In this document: piece by piece, positions 35,861-47,102 of the stretch
Layout: each line of letters opens with the position of its first letter
Numbering within the stretch: the stretch's first letter is position 1
NCBI GenBank assembly: GCA_037013685.1
Contig: CM072890.1
Coordinates: 11,733,043-11,797,042 of the forward strand
Direction: 5' to 3'
Source: Acridotheres tristis
Lineage: Eukaryota > Chordata > Aves > Passeriformes > Sturnidae
DNA: 64,000 nt
Translations under genes and position numbers: made by a program
Notes under the pieces: generated by a model
The model's database searches: none
Seen by the model: only the letters and a program-made list of their open reading frames with translations
Told to the model about the DNA's origin: nothing

Positions 35861-38228
35861 GTGATATGCAGCACCTTCAAAAGAGTTCCATGACTGTGAG
35901 TGCTAGAACAGCTTGGAAGATTCTGTAACTACAGTTAAAATTGAAACAAAGAAAAGACCCCACAAAATTGTATTGATGGTGTATTCTCTTTGTCTTATTT
36001 TAAATTGGATCTCTCAGGACAGGCAGCATCTGTCCTGAGGTGGGTGTGCAGGGGCAGTTGTGGAATGTGAGTTCTACTGAGGCACGAGATGCATTTTCAC
36101 AACTGAACACGCCTTATTGCAGTTGGATGTGGGATTTTTGAAACAGGATGCATTCCTTTTAAAGTTTACAAGATTTGTAAAATTTATTTTTCTCTATGTT
36201 GTCTATGAGCACCTTGCAAAAGACAGCTTAGGATATTCCCCTGCCTGACCTGCAACATGGCTGAATAACATCATTAGTATTTTCCTCTTGTCTCTTCTTT
36301 TCAACAGCTCCATGAACAATGAATTCCTCCTGGTCAAAGTATTGCCATTTCTGTCATCAAAAAGTAACTTGTACACTATCTTTCTTAGACTTTCTTTCAA
36401 AGAATGACAGGTAATTTCAGCTGCTTCACTTCAGTGACAGTTTCTGCTTTAATCACAACTCCTATAGTGGTGATTCATCTCCTTCCTAATTTTGCATTGG
36501 CTGAATAGTGTTGCACAATATAAAACAGCTATTGTATATATTCTCAAGTATTATGATTTCTGTACAAGCTGGAGGGAGGTAAGCCAAATATTCAATAATC
36601 AATTATTTCAAAGTAAGTGTAGCAAGAAAATAGTATTTAAAATAATGCTATCAAGAAATGCAAGTTTTAAATTGACTGAGCTATCTGACTATGTGGTTCA
36701 ATCTGAAAACCTGCTTCAGCATAAAATCTCAGCAGTGGGAGGATTCTCTCGAAAACAATGACAGTAATGCATGACTAGGAACAATCAGAACAATGTGAGC
36801 ATGGACAATAAACATAATTTAGAATTTTACTGTGGGCACAAGAAATGGCTTGTGGTATTCCCTGTTGTGATAGCATAGAATGGGCCAAAACATTATTATG
36901 CTGGGGTGTATTTATTCTAAAGTTTTCTGAAGGTGAGTTTCTATCTTTGCTGGCAGAGTTAATAGTTAAAAATAACTTTTTATTAAAAGCTATTAAGATT
37001 AAACATTTAAATTAATAAGAATCAATGCATTTGGATGTTTAATGGGAATCAGAAATCAAATTAAGCAATTGTGACTGTTCTAGAGTTTAGCATGTAATTT
37101 TATTCAAAGCAGGCATTCTCCAGTCAAAATATACTGCCAGAATAAAAATAATAAAAATAAAAATAGTAGAGAAAACCAAGCCCCCTCTCTCTGCAGAACC
37201 CAGTGTAATCCAAATGTCAGCCACACACTTCCCACTGCCAGGGAGTGTCCTGCTGAAGTCACAGAGTGAGCTCTAAGGCATTGCCACGTTATATTGGTTT
37301 TCTACAATGGTCATCTATGGTCAATGACTACACATGAAAAATTTTCTTCCTGTGTGGCTAAACAATTAGATTTGATAGCAGTTTTATGTTTATGTCTCAC
37401 TTACAAAGTCTTTGGAGAAGATCTTTCTGCTGCTTGTATGTGCACAGCATCTGAGACTGAGATTCCTTTTTCACAAGCATCTTAATTTTTGGTTTTAGTT
37501 CATATTATTTCATTTGGTAAAAGATAAAAAACATTTTGCTAGACCTGCAATTACCTTCACACATCCCACCTCCCCCCAGGATGACTTGGAACATGCAATT
37601 TCTTGCATTTCTAATAAATTTGCATGTATAGAATGCTGAACTTGAAAATGTGGAGTCATTGCTGAAAATCAAATGATCGATAGCTGTACATTGTGCATTT
37701 CTGCATTTTATGAGAAGTCCAGATTGCTTTGCCAGGGCATTTGTTCCCTTAGTGGTACATGTTTTCTTTGTAGGGGTTTAGGGCTTATTCTGTGGCTTTT
37801 TTGATTTTTTTAAGGTTGTTAAAAAACTAGGTTTTAATTATTTGCAGTAAGACCTTTCTTTTTTTAAAGTTTTCAGATGATTGCACACAGAGGATGAATC
37901 TTACTCCTCCAGTGAAATATTAATACAGTATATGAGGAGAAAAAATTGGCAATGTTCTAAGTGATAAAACAATATTTGTAGGACAGGTTTTCTGTTTATT
38001 ACATTGAGAACTTACACTGAAAAGTGAATCCAGACTCTTTTTAAAAATTATGTGGGTTGGTGGCCTTAATTTGAGCTAAAAATGACAAATAATCAGTAAA
38101 TAAGCTTGTGATTAAAGCTGTTGCTTTATGTTATTCTAGCATTTTAATATTTGCATAGTTTAAATCCATTTTCAGGGATTGATTGTCTTTTGTAGGCACT
38201 GCTGTAGTATGAGAGCTTTTTCTTACAG
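35861..38228. other. Intronic
   Basis: The acceptor TCTCTTCTTTTCAACAG (ending 36307) and donor GAATGACAG/GTAATT bound a block of about 100 bp that has a stop in every frame, so at most it is a non-coding or poison exon. The rest is unique AT-rich DNA. Confidence 0.45.
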
Positions 38229-38286
38229 TTTCAATGGAATAACACACACAGAGTTTCTCTCTTCCACCCTTGTATGTGGTCTATGA
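38229..38286 (+). CDS. DCDC1: Possible coding exon of the plus-strand gene, 58 bp
   Basis: The acceptor is AGAGCTTTTTCTTACAG (AG 38227-38228) and the donor TCTATGA/GTAAGA. It reads FQWNNTHRVSLFHPCMWSM plus one base. It starts in phase 0, as required after 13136, and ends with one base, as required before 46939, where it would make a threonine codon. Only 19 codons, so the phase match is suggestive rather than strong. Confidence 0.33.
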
Positions 38287-39904
38287 GTAAGAGATCATTC
38301 CAACTCTCTTAAAGTTATTGAAGGAAATTATTTCTCTGAGCTTTCTTTAACGGTTACTTTTAGCAAATACCTATATCCTTGTACTATAAACTTAATTAGG
38401 CATTTAAAAATATATTCCCAGGACTGTTTTTATCCTTATTCGTGCATATGTCTCTTTTTGACACCAAAAATTTCTAGTACAAGACTTTCAATAAATAAAT
38501 TGAAGATTTTCAAACTTTAGAACTGCCTGTGTCTGTATATAACTCTCCTGTCATGGGAGAAATATATGTGGAAGATGTAGTACTTGTAAATCAATAAGAG
38601 GAATCTTAGATTCTTGAGGTTTTGCACCCTGAGAAATGTCTTCATAAGCAGTCTCCTTTTTTCTCTTCCAGTCCTGACAGCTTTCAGAGAAGCAAAGCAG
38701 ATTTCTGTTCAGATATGAGTAGAGTTTTCCAAGGATTTTTGACTCTCTCATAAGTCAGATAATATTCCCTGGTCTCACTTTAGGAAGAGAGATGACTGCC
38801 TTAATTGTGAGCATTTTCCTGCTTTATCAAAGTTTACAGCTACTTTCAGATCAAAGATATTAAATGAATATTATTAAAAGAAACGTAAGGAATGCTCATG
38901 AAAATATTTATAATAAGAAGAGCTGGACATCCTCAGCTAAATATTCCCCCAAACTGTCTGAGGAGACACTGGACTGTCAGTATTGTTGTAAAAAGAACTC
39001 ACAGATATATTCATTGCCTTCCTACTCCATGTGATGAAAATATTTCTCTGTTCAATGTCATTTTCAATTTATATATTATATGCAGAATATTTCTATTATC
39101 ATAGTAAATGTTACTGTTAGGCTGCATTATAACATATAATATACATTATAATAGAAAGATTATACATTTTAAAATTAAAATTTGATACTTAAATAAAGTG
39201 AAATGCTTCACACTCAGTTTTGCTCACCTGTAAAGTTCTCCATTGAAAAGCACAATGGAATTTATTGAATTTATTTGACACACTGAATGCACCTACCTTA
39301 TACTGATTAGTGTAGAAAGCACATTCTGAACAGGAAAAATAAAATAAAAAAATGTTTGAATTAATCTGTCAAGTATGTAGCTGCTGACACCATGGGTTGT
39401 AACCAGCAGAGCACTGAAACTGCACTGAGTTCCATTATAGTGCACCTTTCTTGACTCAGTAAATGAAAATTAAAGAAAATGTCATGACATCAAGCCTTCC
39501 TCTTTCTCCTGTCTGGCAGTGCATGTGCCTGGTTGAAGAGAAAACACCACCTCTGCTTTTTAGCAATTTTTTAGAATAGTGTCTGGAGTTGTTTGTTTTG
39601 AAATCTGAATATATCCCTTCACAGGTAGTTTGGTTTTTTTCAACTGTAGTTCACTAGGAGTGATTCTTTTGCCTGAATGAAATTCATATACATGAATATA
39701 TATGATCAGAGTATGTATACAGAGTATATCATGGATGTGTCAGAGCCATGAAGATTAATTCTCTGCAGTACCTTCCTCCAGTAGCTTCTACTTAAGTCAA
39801 ACATGTATGAACTGGGCAATATGTATTGTTTTTGTAAGTCTTAAGGAACTTTTGCATATTAGAATAAATGCTGGAGAAAGAATGCATAAATAGGTGGAGA
39901 GGAA
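38287..39904. other. Intronic
   Basis: An acceptor tract at 38654-38673 (CTCCTTTTTTCTCTTCCAG) is followed by 26 open codons and a stop, with no donor. Otherwise AT-rich unique sequence. Confidence 0.45.
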
Positions 39905-40305
39905 TCCCATGAAGTTCTAGAAAGGGAAATGCCAAGGCCACAGCTGGGCTGCCATAAAACAATCCACAAGTGCAGGCTGGGGTGGCAGGGAGTAAAGAAC
40001 ATGCATTCTGATTTTTCCCAGTAGAATTCAATGAGTGGATAAGAAGCAGTGGAAAAAAACTCAAGCATGGAAAATTCTACTTCAGCATAAGGAAGAAAAG
40101 TTTACTGTGAGTTGCTCAAACACTGAAGAGTTTGTCCAAAGATGTTTTGGAGTCTCATGCCTAGAAACATTCAAAAGACACTGCAGAAAACCCTGGTCAA
40201 TCTCTTGCTTGAGCCTTCTTGGAGCAGGGATTTGGACTGGAAAAAACCTCTGGAAATCCTTCCCAACCTCAGCCATTCTGTGACCCTGTGAAGTCACCAG
40301 GTGAG
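39905..40305 (+). mobile_element. CR1 LINE, 3' end, internally deleted
   Basis: Plus orientation. It begins CCCATGAAGTTCTAGAAAGG, with ACAAGTGCAGGCTGGGGTGG, then jumps to CAGCATAAGGAAGAAAAGTT and TACTGTGAG. It ends TTGGAGCAGGGATTTGGACT, CCTTCCCAACCTCAGCCATT, CTGTGACCCTGTGA. The order follows the CR1 3' consensus with several hundred bases missing in the middle. No intact coding. Confidence 0.82.
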
Positions 40306-41457
40306 CTGCACTCAGGTATCAGAATGACTTTTCTCAAGAATTCTAAACATACTGGGTCTGAAAAAATGCTCTCAGCCTCTCACTGCCTGGCTGCTGCAAT
40401 TGCATCTGTACAGATTTCTGTAAATGATTCAGCACTGAATGTTTGGAAAACAGAGATGAGCATCTGGAGATTGGGCAGCATTTAAGAAAGGAAAGACCCA
40501 GGAAAATTATTAGGATTTTTATAAAAGGCTTTTTAGACTGATAAACAACTTCCAGTTGTGGCACAGCTCCTTGCATAAGCGTGGGAAAGCTTCCCAGGAG
40601 CAATTATGAGCCAACAAACTCATCACAAGTCCAAATAGTTTAAAGAAGGGCATGATTTAATACTTAGATATACAAACTTGATCTCAGCCAGGTGCTTGCA
40701 TTAAGGCAGAAGGAGAAAAGAGGGAAAAAGATGGAACTTTTCAAAATGAGTTTGAAAAATGCAGCTTCTTCATTTGTGATGGCTTCCTCTGTTTTTTCCA
40801 CATTTCATGGGTTGAAGCCTCCCCAAAACTCTTAATGACAAGACTTGTGCATGCACTAGATTGCTATGGGCTGGTGCTGTGCTTACCTTCATCAGAATAA
40901 ATATTAAACAAAGAAGAGAGATGGAGAATCTTGTGTGCCTCGGATTGGATGAAATGAAACAAAACTGCTGTATCTCTCTGTCTTAATAAAATTATAATCA
41001 TCATAAATATACAGAGATGCACACATGCAGTGCACTCCTTTCCACTGCACCTTCATTGAATTCCCTTCCATTTCTCTTTTCACTCCTAAATGAGGAGGAA
41101 GCAGCCTGTTGTTACTCTGTATTTCTTTTTTGGTCTTCAATTTTTCCAGATCTCAGTTTTGTCTCTGAACTTGAGTGCAAGAGCAGATGGAAAGCCTTGA
41201 AATTCCACGTGACCTGAGTGATTCATTCATTCCAAGCTGAACTTTCACATGGAATTAAATCACTTCTATAGATTGTTTTAAAGCAGGGAAACACGTTGCT
41301 GTGTTTTTTTCTGAACTGGTGCAGTTTACCTGGAGGAGCTGATGCAGCACAGTGAGTGTAGGGAGGATTCTGTTGCACGAACAGAGCAGTGGCAGCAATC
41401 TGACATTCCTTACCTTTCTTGTTCTGTGACATACTGTATGTGATTTCTCTCCTGCAG

Positions 41458-41545
41458 GCCATCACAAGTTGTCACTTCTGCTTGCTGTTGGCTCGGATTT
41501 GCTGTGGTCCCACACACTGCTGTTTGCAAAGTCACAAGCTGTGTG
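41458..41545 (+). other. Candidate exon, 88 bp
   Basis: The acceptor GTGATTTCTCTCCTGCAG is strong and the donor CTGTGTG/GTAAAG fair. The frame with two leading bases reads HHKLSLLLAVGSDLLWSHTL and LFAKSQAV and leaves two bases. All three frames are open across it, which weakens the case. Its phase does not fit directly before 46939. Confidence 0.22.
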
Positions 41546-41845
41546 GTAAAGTCTGGGAGTGTGTGTCATTCCTGTACATGAAAGGATTGAGGAGTAAAAA
41601 TTGAGGCTGTGTAGCTCTTTTCTGCCTGGAAAAATAAGTTTCTACAAAATATGAGATTGAAATTCTTCCTACTGAGTAAAACTTTGCTGAGTTCTTTTAG
41701 CCCAAGTCCTGCAAATGACAGTATTTAGGTAGCATCACTAATTAGCAGGACAGTCATTTCGGCCCAAGCCTGTTTTAACTTTTATATAGCAAATTACTTA
41801 AATCTATTAATTTTCTATTCTGACCTGTTATAAGCTATCGTAATT

Positions 41846-41849
<4 letters not shown>

Positions 41850-41877
<28 letters not shown>
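41850..41877 (+). repeat. A28 homopolymer
   Basis: Twenty-eight consecutive A follow TTATTAATTT-like AT-rich DNA. It could be the poly-A tail of an old retrocopy, but the upstream sequence is not recognisable and no target duplication is seen. Confidence 0.9.
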
Positions 41878-41878
<1 letters not shown>

Positions 41879-43002
41879 ATATGTAGGGTGGTAGAAGTGA
41901 AGAGAGAGGCATAAAGTGTATTGGAAAAGTCCCAAATGTCCCCTGCAAATGGGCCCTATTCAGAATCAGTAAGCGTGTGATGAGTGAAGTGGTTTTGAAT
42001 ATCGCCTTTAGATTCCATGCTGTTACAAGGCCAGCCCCGAACATGGCAACTCTTATTTCCACACACAGTACCTCTTCACTCTCAATTTAACCCAAAAATC
42101 TGATGAACCCATTACTCCATACTTGATTTCATGGAACAAGGAGTAGATATAGTTACAAATGATCAATCACAAGCCGTGAACCAAAGCAGCAAGGCATTAA
42201 CAATTCACACCATTGCGGTCCACTTGCTCAAGCAGAAGATGTGCCAGCATATTTAATGCACAGCTACTTCCTTCAGCTCAAGGAAGACATGACTCATGCT
42301 CATTTTAGGAACTGAGGACACTCCATAGGTTTTCATGCCTACTAACCACCAAGGGTTAGAGTTTGCACTTGTAAACAATTAACACAACCAGGTGTTCAGT
42401 AAAGGGCGCAGAGATGGACAAGGTTTTAAATTAGGTTTTGCTCGAGTAAAAAACAAATGGAAGGATGAACAGAGGAGTGGTTCCCACAAAGAAAAGCCCA
42501 GTTGTGCTGTACAGACCCGTGGTGTGCAATCACCATCTTGCTCAGCAGTGCTGGAACACTGCAGACCCCACAGGCATGTGTCACTTTAATGGGATCACTG
42601 GAAAGAGAAGCAGCTGTGAAAGATTGCTTTAAGTACAGCAATCGTGTCCTTGTCATTCTGTTCAATGGTGGAAAAATCCAGATTCGGGTGGGCATCAGTA
42701 TTTAAGAAAATGACTGCTAAAGCATCTCTCATAAGTGGCTTGGGGACAATAGGATTTGACATATAGCATATAAACAAAAGTACACAGCAGCTGTTAGATT
42801 AGTTTTTGTTTGAGTAAAGACATCCCAATGTAATTTAGGCCACAGAAGAAAATGCATGTTCTCCACCATTCAGTTTCCCTATGCAAATCACAATTTTGGA
42901 CAGTGTACACCAGTTGCCCTGGACAAGGAACTGCATCTTGGTTGCTAAAAATTAGAAAAGTGAAGCACTGTGAGCACTAACTCAATCTAATACCCTCAGT
43001 GA

Positions 43003-43183
43003 TATCTATACATAGACATAGATGATATAATATAGATTAGATATAAATATAGATGATATAGATATAGATTAGCTATAGATAGAGATATAGATATAAATAG
43101 ATGTATATAGATATAGATATAGATATAGATATAGATATAGATATAGATATAGATATAGATATATAGATATATAGATATATACA
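43003..43183 (+). repeat. ATAGAT hexamer microsatellite
   Basis: Imperfect on the left (TAGATTAGATATAAATATAG) and nearly perfect ATAGAT copies from about 43105 to 43165, ending in TATATAGA variants. Confidence 0.95.
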
Positions 43184-46129
43184 GTGTACAGGGCATAATG
43201 AAAATATAAAAAGAATTTCTAATATTTTGGTCATATTGAAAGATCTTTGTTTCCTCTAATGGAAAAAAAAAGTTGATGATTTATTTCTGGTTGTTCTGGT
43301 ACTGTTCTTTGCTTCAAAACAATTCTTTTGGTACCTTATTTTGATACTTTTGCCATTTGGTACCTTATTTGCTAAGAGAAATTGATGGAGAAAATAACTC
43401 AGAATAATATAGTAAATAATGATTATAGTAAATAATATAATCAAAAATTATGTCTGTGCTCCAATAAGGTCATGGGTCTAAGTAAGAAGAAAGTTAACAA
43501 ACTGAATTTTGGGGGATTTGCTTTTTAGTTTTTTGCAGTCCACTGGTGATGATTGCAAATTGCCAGAGGGGGATTTTCCCATTCCTTTACAAACATTCTG
43601 GTTACTTCTTGTGGATATCCTACTGGATTTCATCCTTTCTGTCACTCAGTTTGAGAAAAGTTACACTCTTATAATTTTCAGCAAGTTTAAAGACAAGACA
43701 AAATAATAAAAAATTTTAAAAAGTAAACAAAAAAACAACAGATTTTTCTCTTCCATTTGCCACAGTGGCATCATACTATTTTCTCCACCAGTTTAAAATC
43801 TCTGGGTTTTGTTAGGGAAAATTTCCCATCTCTTTTTCTTCAGAGGAGTGTAAAATTACACTGTAAAACAATTATTTTCTTCAAGAAAATTCGATGTTTG
43901 TCATGTGATTTGAAGTCAAAAAATCAATAAGGGGGAGAATAAAACCAATAAAGGTGTATTTATGCTGCTCAGCTTAGCTGAGAAGCCAAGTTCCTGGGGT
44001 ACTCTCCTTTTATCATTGCTGACTCTCTAGCAGATGAGACTGCTGCAACGGGAAACATTACTCATGAAAAAAGAAAAAAAAGAGTTTGGTTCTAATGCAA
44101 TATTTTAAATTCTGCATAAAGTTATAAAGAAAAGGGATTTTACCTGTAATTGGAAGCATTTTCCATAATTTAAGACGACTTTCCTTTGCTCTCTAACCTC
44201 CTGAAAGTCAGTCCATGCACTTTCCTCCAAGGGTTGAATTTACCTTCTTTGGCTGTGCTCAACACTGTTGTTGGCCTCCCTTGTCCTGCCTCACAGCTCA
44301 GGGTTTGTAATGTTTGATCAGCTGGAATGGATATAATAATATATAAATTTGACACAATAAAATTGCAAATCTTTTGGAAATTTTGTCTCCATGTTCTCTT
44401 CACCTTGCTTTGTGTAAAACCACAGCCCCAAAGCATTCCTGTGGAGCTGGGAGATATTTTGTGAAGTCATTGCTGATACTCTTGCAGTTTTTAAAAGGTT
44501 TTAATTCAGACTAATACCTTCTTTGTTTTAGATAAGTCACCAAAATGTATGAAGGTCATGAAGTTAGTGATTTCATTGGAAATTATTCTTGCATACCTAC
44601 ATCAGTTCCAAATAAGAACAACATAAATGTTCCTAAACTAGGGAGAATTTCTGAACAACTGATTTTTTTTTGTCACCACACAGAATAAAGTTATGGAATA
44701 TTTCAGTGAGAGTATACTCTTCTGAAGTTACTGCTCTAGTGTTCTACTTTTATTCCTTCAACTTTCTAGGCACACATTTTTGTACTTTACTGAATGCTTA
44801 ATAACTTAATACCATTGATATTTTGATTATTAAAAAGGAGATCAAAAGAATGGGGGAAAAGAAGAAGAAAGAATACGAAGACTTTGAGACTATAAATCTG
44901 GAAGCAAAAAGGTCGAGTGCAAAATGAAGTAAAAACCATTATGGGTACAGTCAGCTGATGGTTATGGGAATGGTTATTGCTTACAGAAAATTGGTTGGCT
45001 CTGATACTCAGAGTAATTTGGGTGCTAGGTGTGCCTGAAAGAGGGGACACTTTGAATCTTTAAATTCCAAGGAACCCCAGCAGACCTTGGAACCTCTCTG
45101 GTCCTGAAGGTCTCTGCTTTCAGAGAAAGGAGATCAACTCTGCTGCATTATACTGGTGTTAAAATTATTCGTGGTTAAAATAATTTGTGGTAAAACTAAA
45201 TTATTTTTAAAGTAGGTATTATAATTGGTGTTTCAAGTGTAACGTTCAATGCCAGTATAGGAACATTTTTCCACAGCTCTGTTTCAGTCTACGCACACAC
45301 TCAGAAAATCAGCACTACTTGTCTTATCTCCATTTCTGTGAAGTTTATCCTATGGTAACTAAGTCAAAAAGCACTGAATAAAAACCATTTCAATTCAGTT
45401 ATTTGTAAACCTTCCAAAGACATCAGTGGGATCAGATTTTCACTTTTTAATTCTGTTTGACCTGAGTAAGACTGTAACCACTCCTCATCCCATAACAAGA
45501 ACATAGATTTAATTCTGACGCTGCTCACTGAAGTAAATTCACCCCTACCAGTGTTCCTAGATAAATCTCATTCATTAGCTCACCTAATCTACTTAATTTA
45601 ATGTCTGACTCCTATGATAAAAAGTGCATTATTAGAATAGTCTGGAAAACTCTTAATTCACTTATTGTCAACTTGCATGATTACCTATTTATTTACCCCT
45701 GAAGATAGATTAGCCATATGAGATGCTCCTTCTTTGCCTGTCCAAAAGTCTCCAGTTATTAAAGAATTTGCACACGAAAGTTTCTTAACTGAGGCCTTGG
45801 TTCAGACTGTTCTCACAGCTGAGGGAGCAGCTGTTGAGGCTTAATATTTGCCATACTCAAATGGAACACATCTCCTATTCTAATAAAATATAGAAAGTGT
45901 CATTCACCTCCTCTGGTGTTTTCTCTGGAAAAATCTGCAGCTCTTGTCAGTCTTTATGTACCTAAGAAATCCAGCATTTGCATGGACATAGATAATGTGA
46001 ATATTTATGACCACAGATTGACTAGATGGCAAAATATAACTTTTTTTTTCATTGTTCACAGGTGTGCTTTATATGGATTTCTTTCATTTTGTTTTATTTC
46101 ATGTTGCTCGTAAAACCAGATTTTTGTGG
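43184..46129. other. Intronic
   Basis: An acceptor at 43521-43536 (GTTTTTTGCAG) opens a 55-codon frame including STGDDCKLPEGDFPIPLQTF. It ends TAA at about 43703-43705, just before AATAAAAAA. It has the shape of a terminal exon but no other support. A minus open frame at 44170-44436 is unsupported. Confidence 0.45.
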
Positions 46130-46194
46130 TTCCCTTCCCTTCCCTTCCCTTCCCTTCCCTTCCCTTCCCTTCCCTTCCCTTCCCTTCCCTTCCC
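46130..46194 (+). repeat. CCCTT pentamer microsatellite, 13 copies
   Basis: Perfect TCCCT/CCCTT units form a 65-bp pure polypyrimidine tract on the plus strand. The mirror symmetry allows triplex (H-DNA). It lies 745 bp upstream of the exon at 46939. Confidence 0.97.
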
Positions 46195-46938
46195 ATGTTA
46201 TTTTATTTCATTGTATAAGAAAGGCCCACGTATTATACAGAGCACATGCACCTTAGTAATGCCTGAAGCCGAAATAATAATTCCTTCTTTATCTCACACA
46301 TCGCCATTGGGTCCCTTTGAGAGAATCCTTTCAACCTTCGCAGTGATTTGAAATCTAAGGACAGCAAGGAAAAGATCTTGTTGAGAGCATTGCCACGAAT
46401 CAATTTTCATTTGACCTTTCTCGTTATTAACCAGCTACACGGAGCAGTTTTATTTGCCAGGAGTGGGTTTTTAGGCGGCGGCAATGGGCAGGTTGCACTG
46501 AAGCAGCTGAGGAGCGCAGGGATGCTGCTCCGTGCGTGTCCCCCCGTGTAACGCGGCTGTGTGTCAGCCCCTCGGCAGCGCCGCGGATCGTGCGATTTGC
46601 TCAGGACAATGCCGAGCCTTTCAGCAAGGTTGGTTCCAACTCATCTGTGATAAATGAGAAGATAAGGCAATCAGCGCTCCCGGCTGCTCAGGTGTGCTCA
46701 CGGCTCTCCTGGGGTGTCTCCACATAAATACATCCTTCATGGTGCCCACTAGAAATGCAGCACTTGCTTTCCCAAGGCTTTACCCAGGTCAGATATAAAT
46801 AATAGATATTAAGAGTTAGTTCTGATGCCGAGGCTGTGTTAGAGGCTTTATATTTCAGTTGGGTCAAAAGAATGCATTTTCTTTTGGTTGTTTGGTGGGT
46901 TTGGTTTTTTTCCCCTTTTTCTCCTTTTCTTTGCATAG
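46195..46938. other. Intronic, with a small CpG-rich patch
   Basis: Nucleotides 46470-46610 have an unusual cluster of CpGs (GGCGGCGG, GCGTGTCCCCCCGTG, GCAGCGCCGCGGATCGTGCG) in an otherwise CpG-poor intron. The 3' end is the long pyrimidine acceptor tract for the exon at 46939. Confidence 0.5.
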
Positions 46939-47102
46939 CTCCTCTGCTTGACAGATGCCTGCAAAATGTCATCACACCTTTGTGTGGACCTGTTTGGGTC
47001 TTTAAGAGAGAAGCTTTCAGCCTCTCAGGAGCAAAGATTTCCATCCAAGGAGTTCTATTGGCCCCGCACCAACGATTAAAGTCTGCAAAGTGTTGCAAAC
47101 AG
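46939..47102 (+). CDS. DCDC1: Coding exon of the plus-strand gene (inferred DCDC1), 164 bp
   Basis: This is the best exon of the gene in the window. The acceptor CCCTTTTTCTCCTTTTCTTTGCATAG (AG 46937-46938) is excellent and the donor AAACAG/GTGAGT is consensus. It opens with two bases, then 54 codons containing LLDRCLQNVITPLCGPVWVF and FSLSGAKISIQGVLLAPHQR and ending KSAKCCKQ. It ends in phase 0. The pattern of conserved-looking G, W and hydrophobic residues (GPVWVFKREAFSLSGAKI) is typical of a folded domain. I infer DCDC1 by position: human DCDC1 encodes a long doublecortin-domain protein linked to microtubules, dynein and the midbody. No doublecortin motif is visible in this exon itself. Confidence 0.75.

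Larger units (their letters stand above)
40306..43002. other. Intronic, one candidate exon and an A28 tract
   Basis: The candidate exon at 41458 and the A tract at 41850 are listed separately. A further acceptor at 41131-41148 (CTTCAATTTTTCCAG) leads to 21 open codons ending at a weak GTGACC. No other element recognised. Confidence 0.45.

Noticed and set aside
36308..36406. Block between a strong acceptor and GACAG/GTAATT
   Set aside because: All three frames contain a stop, so it is not a coding exon. A poison exon remains possible but is unsupported.
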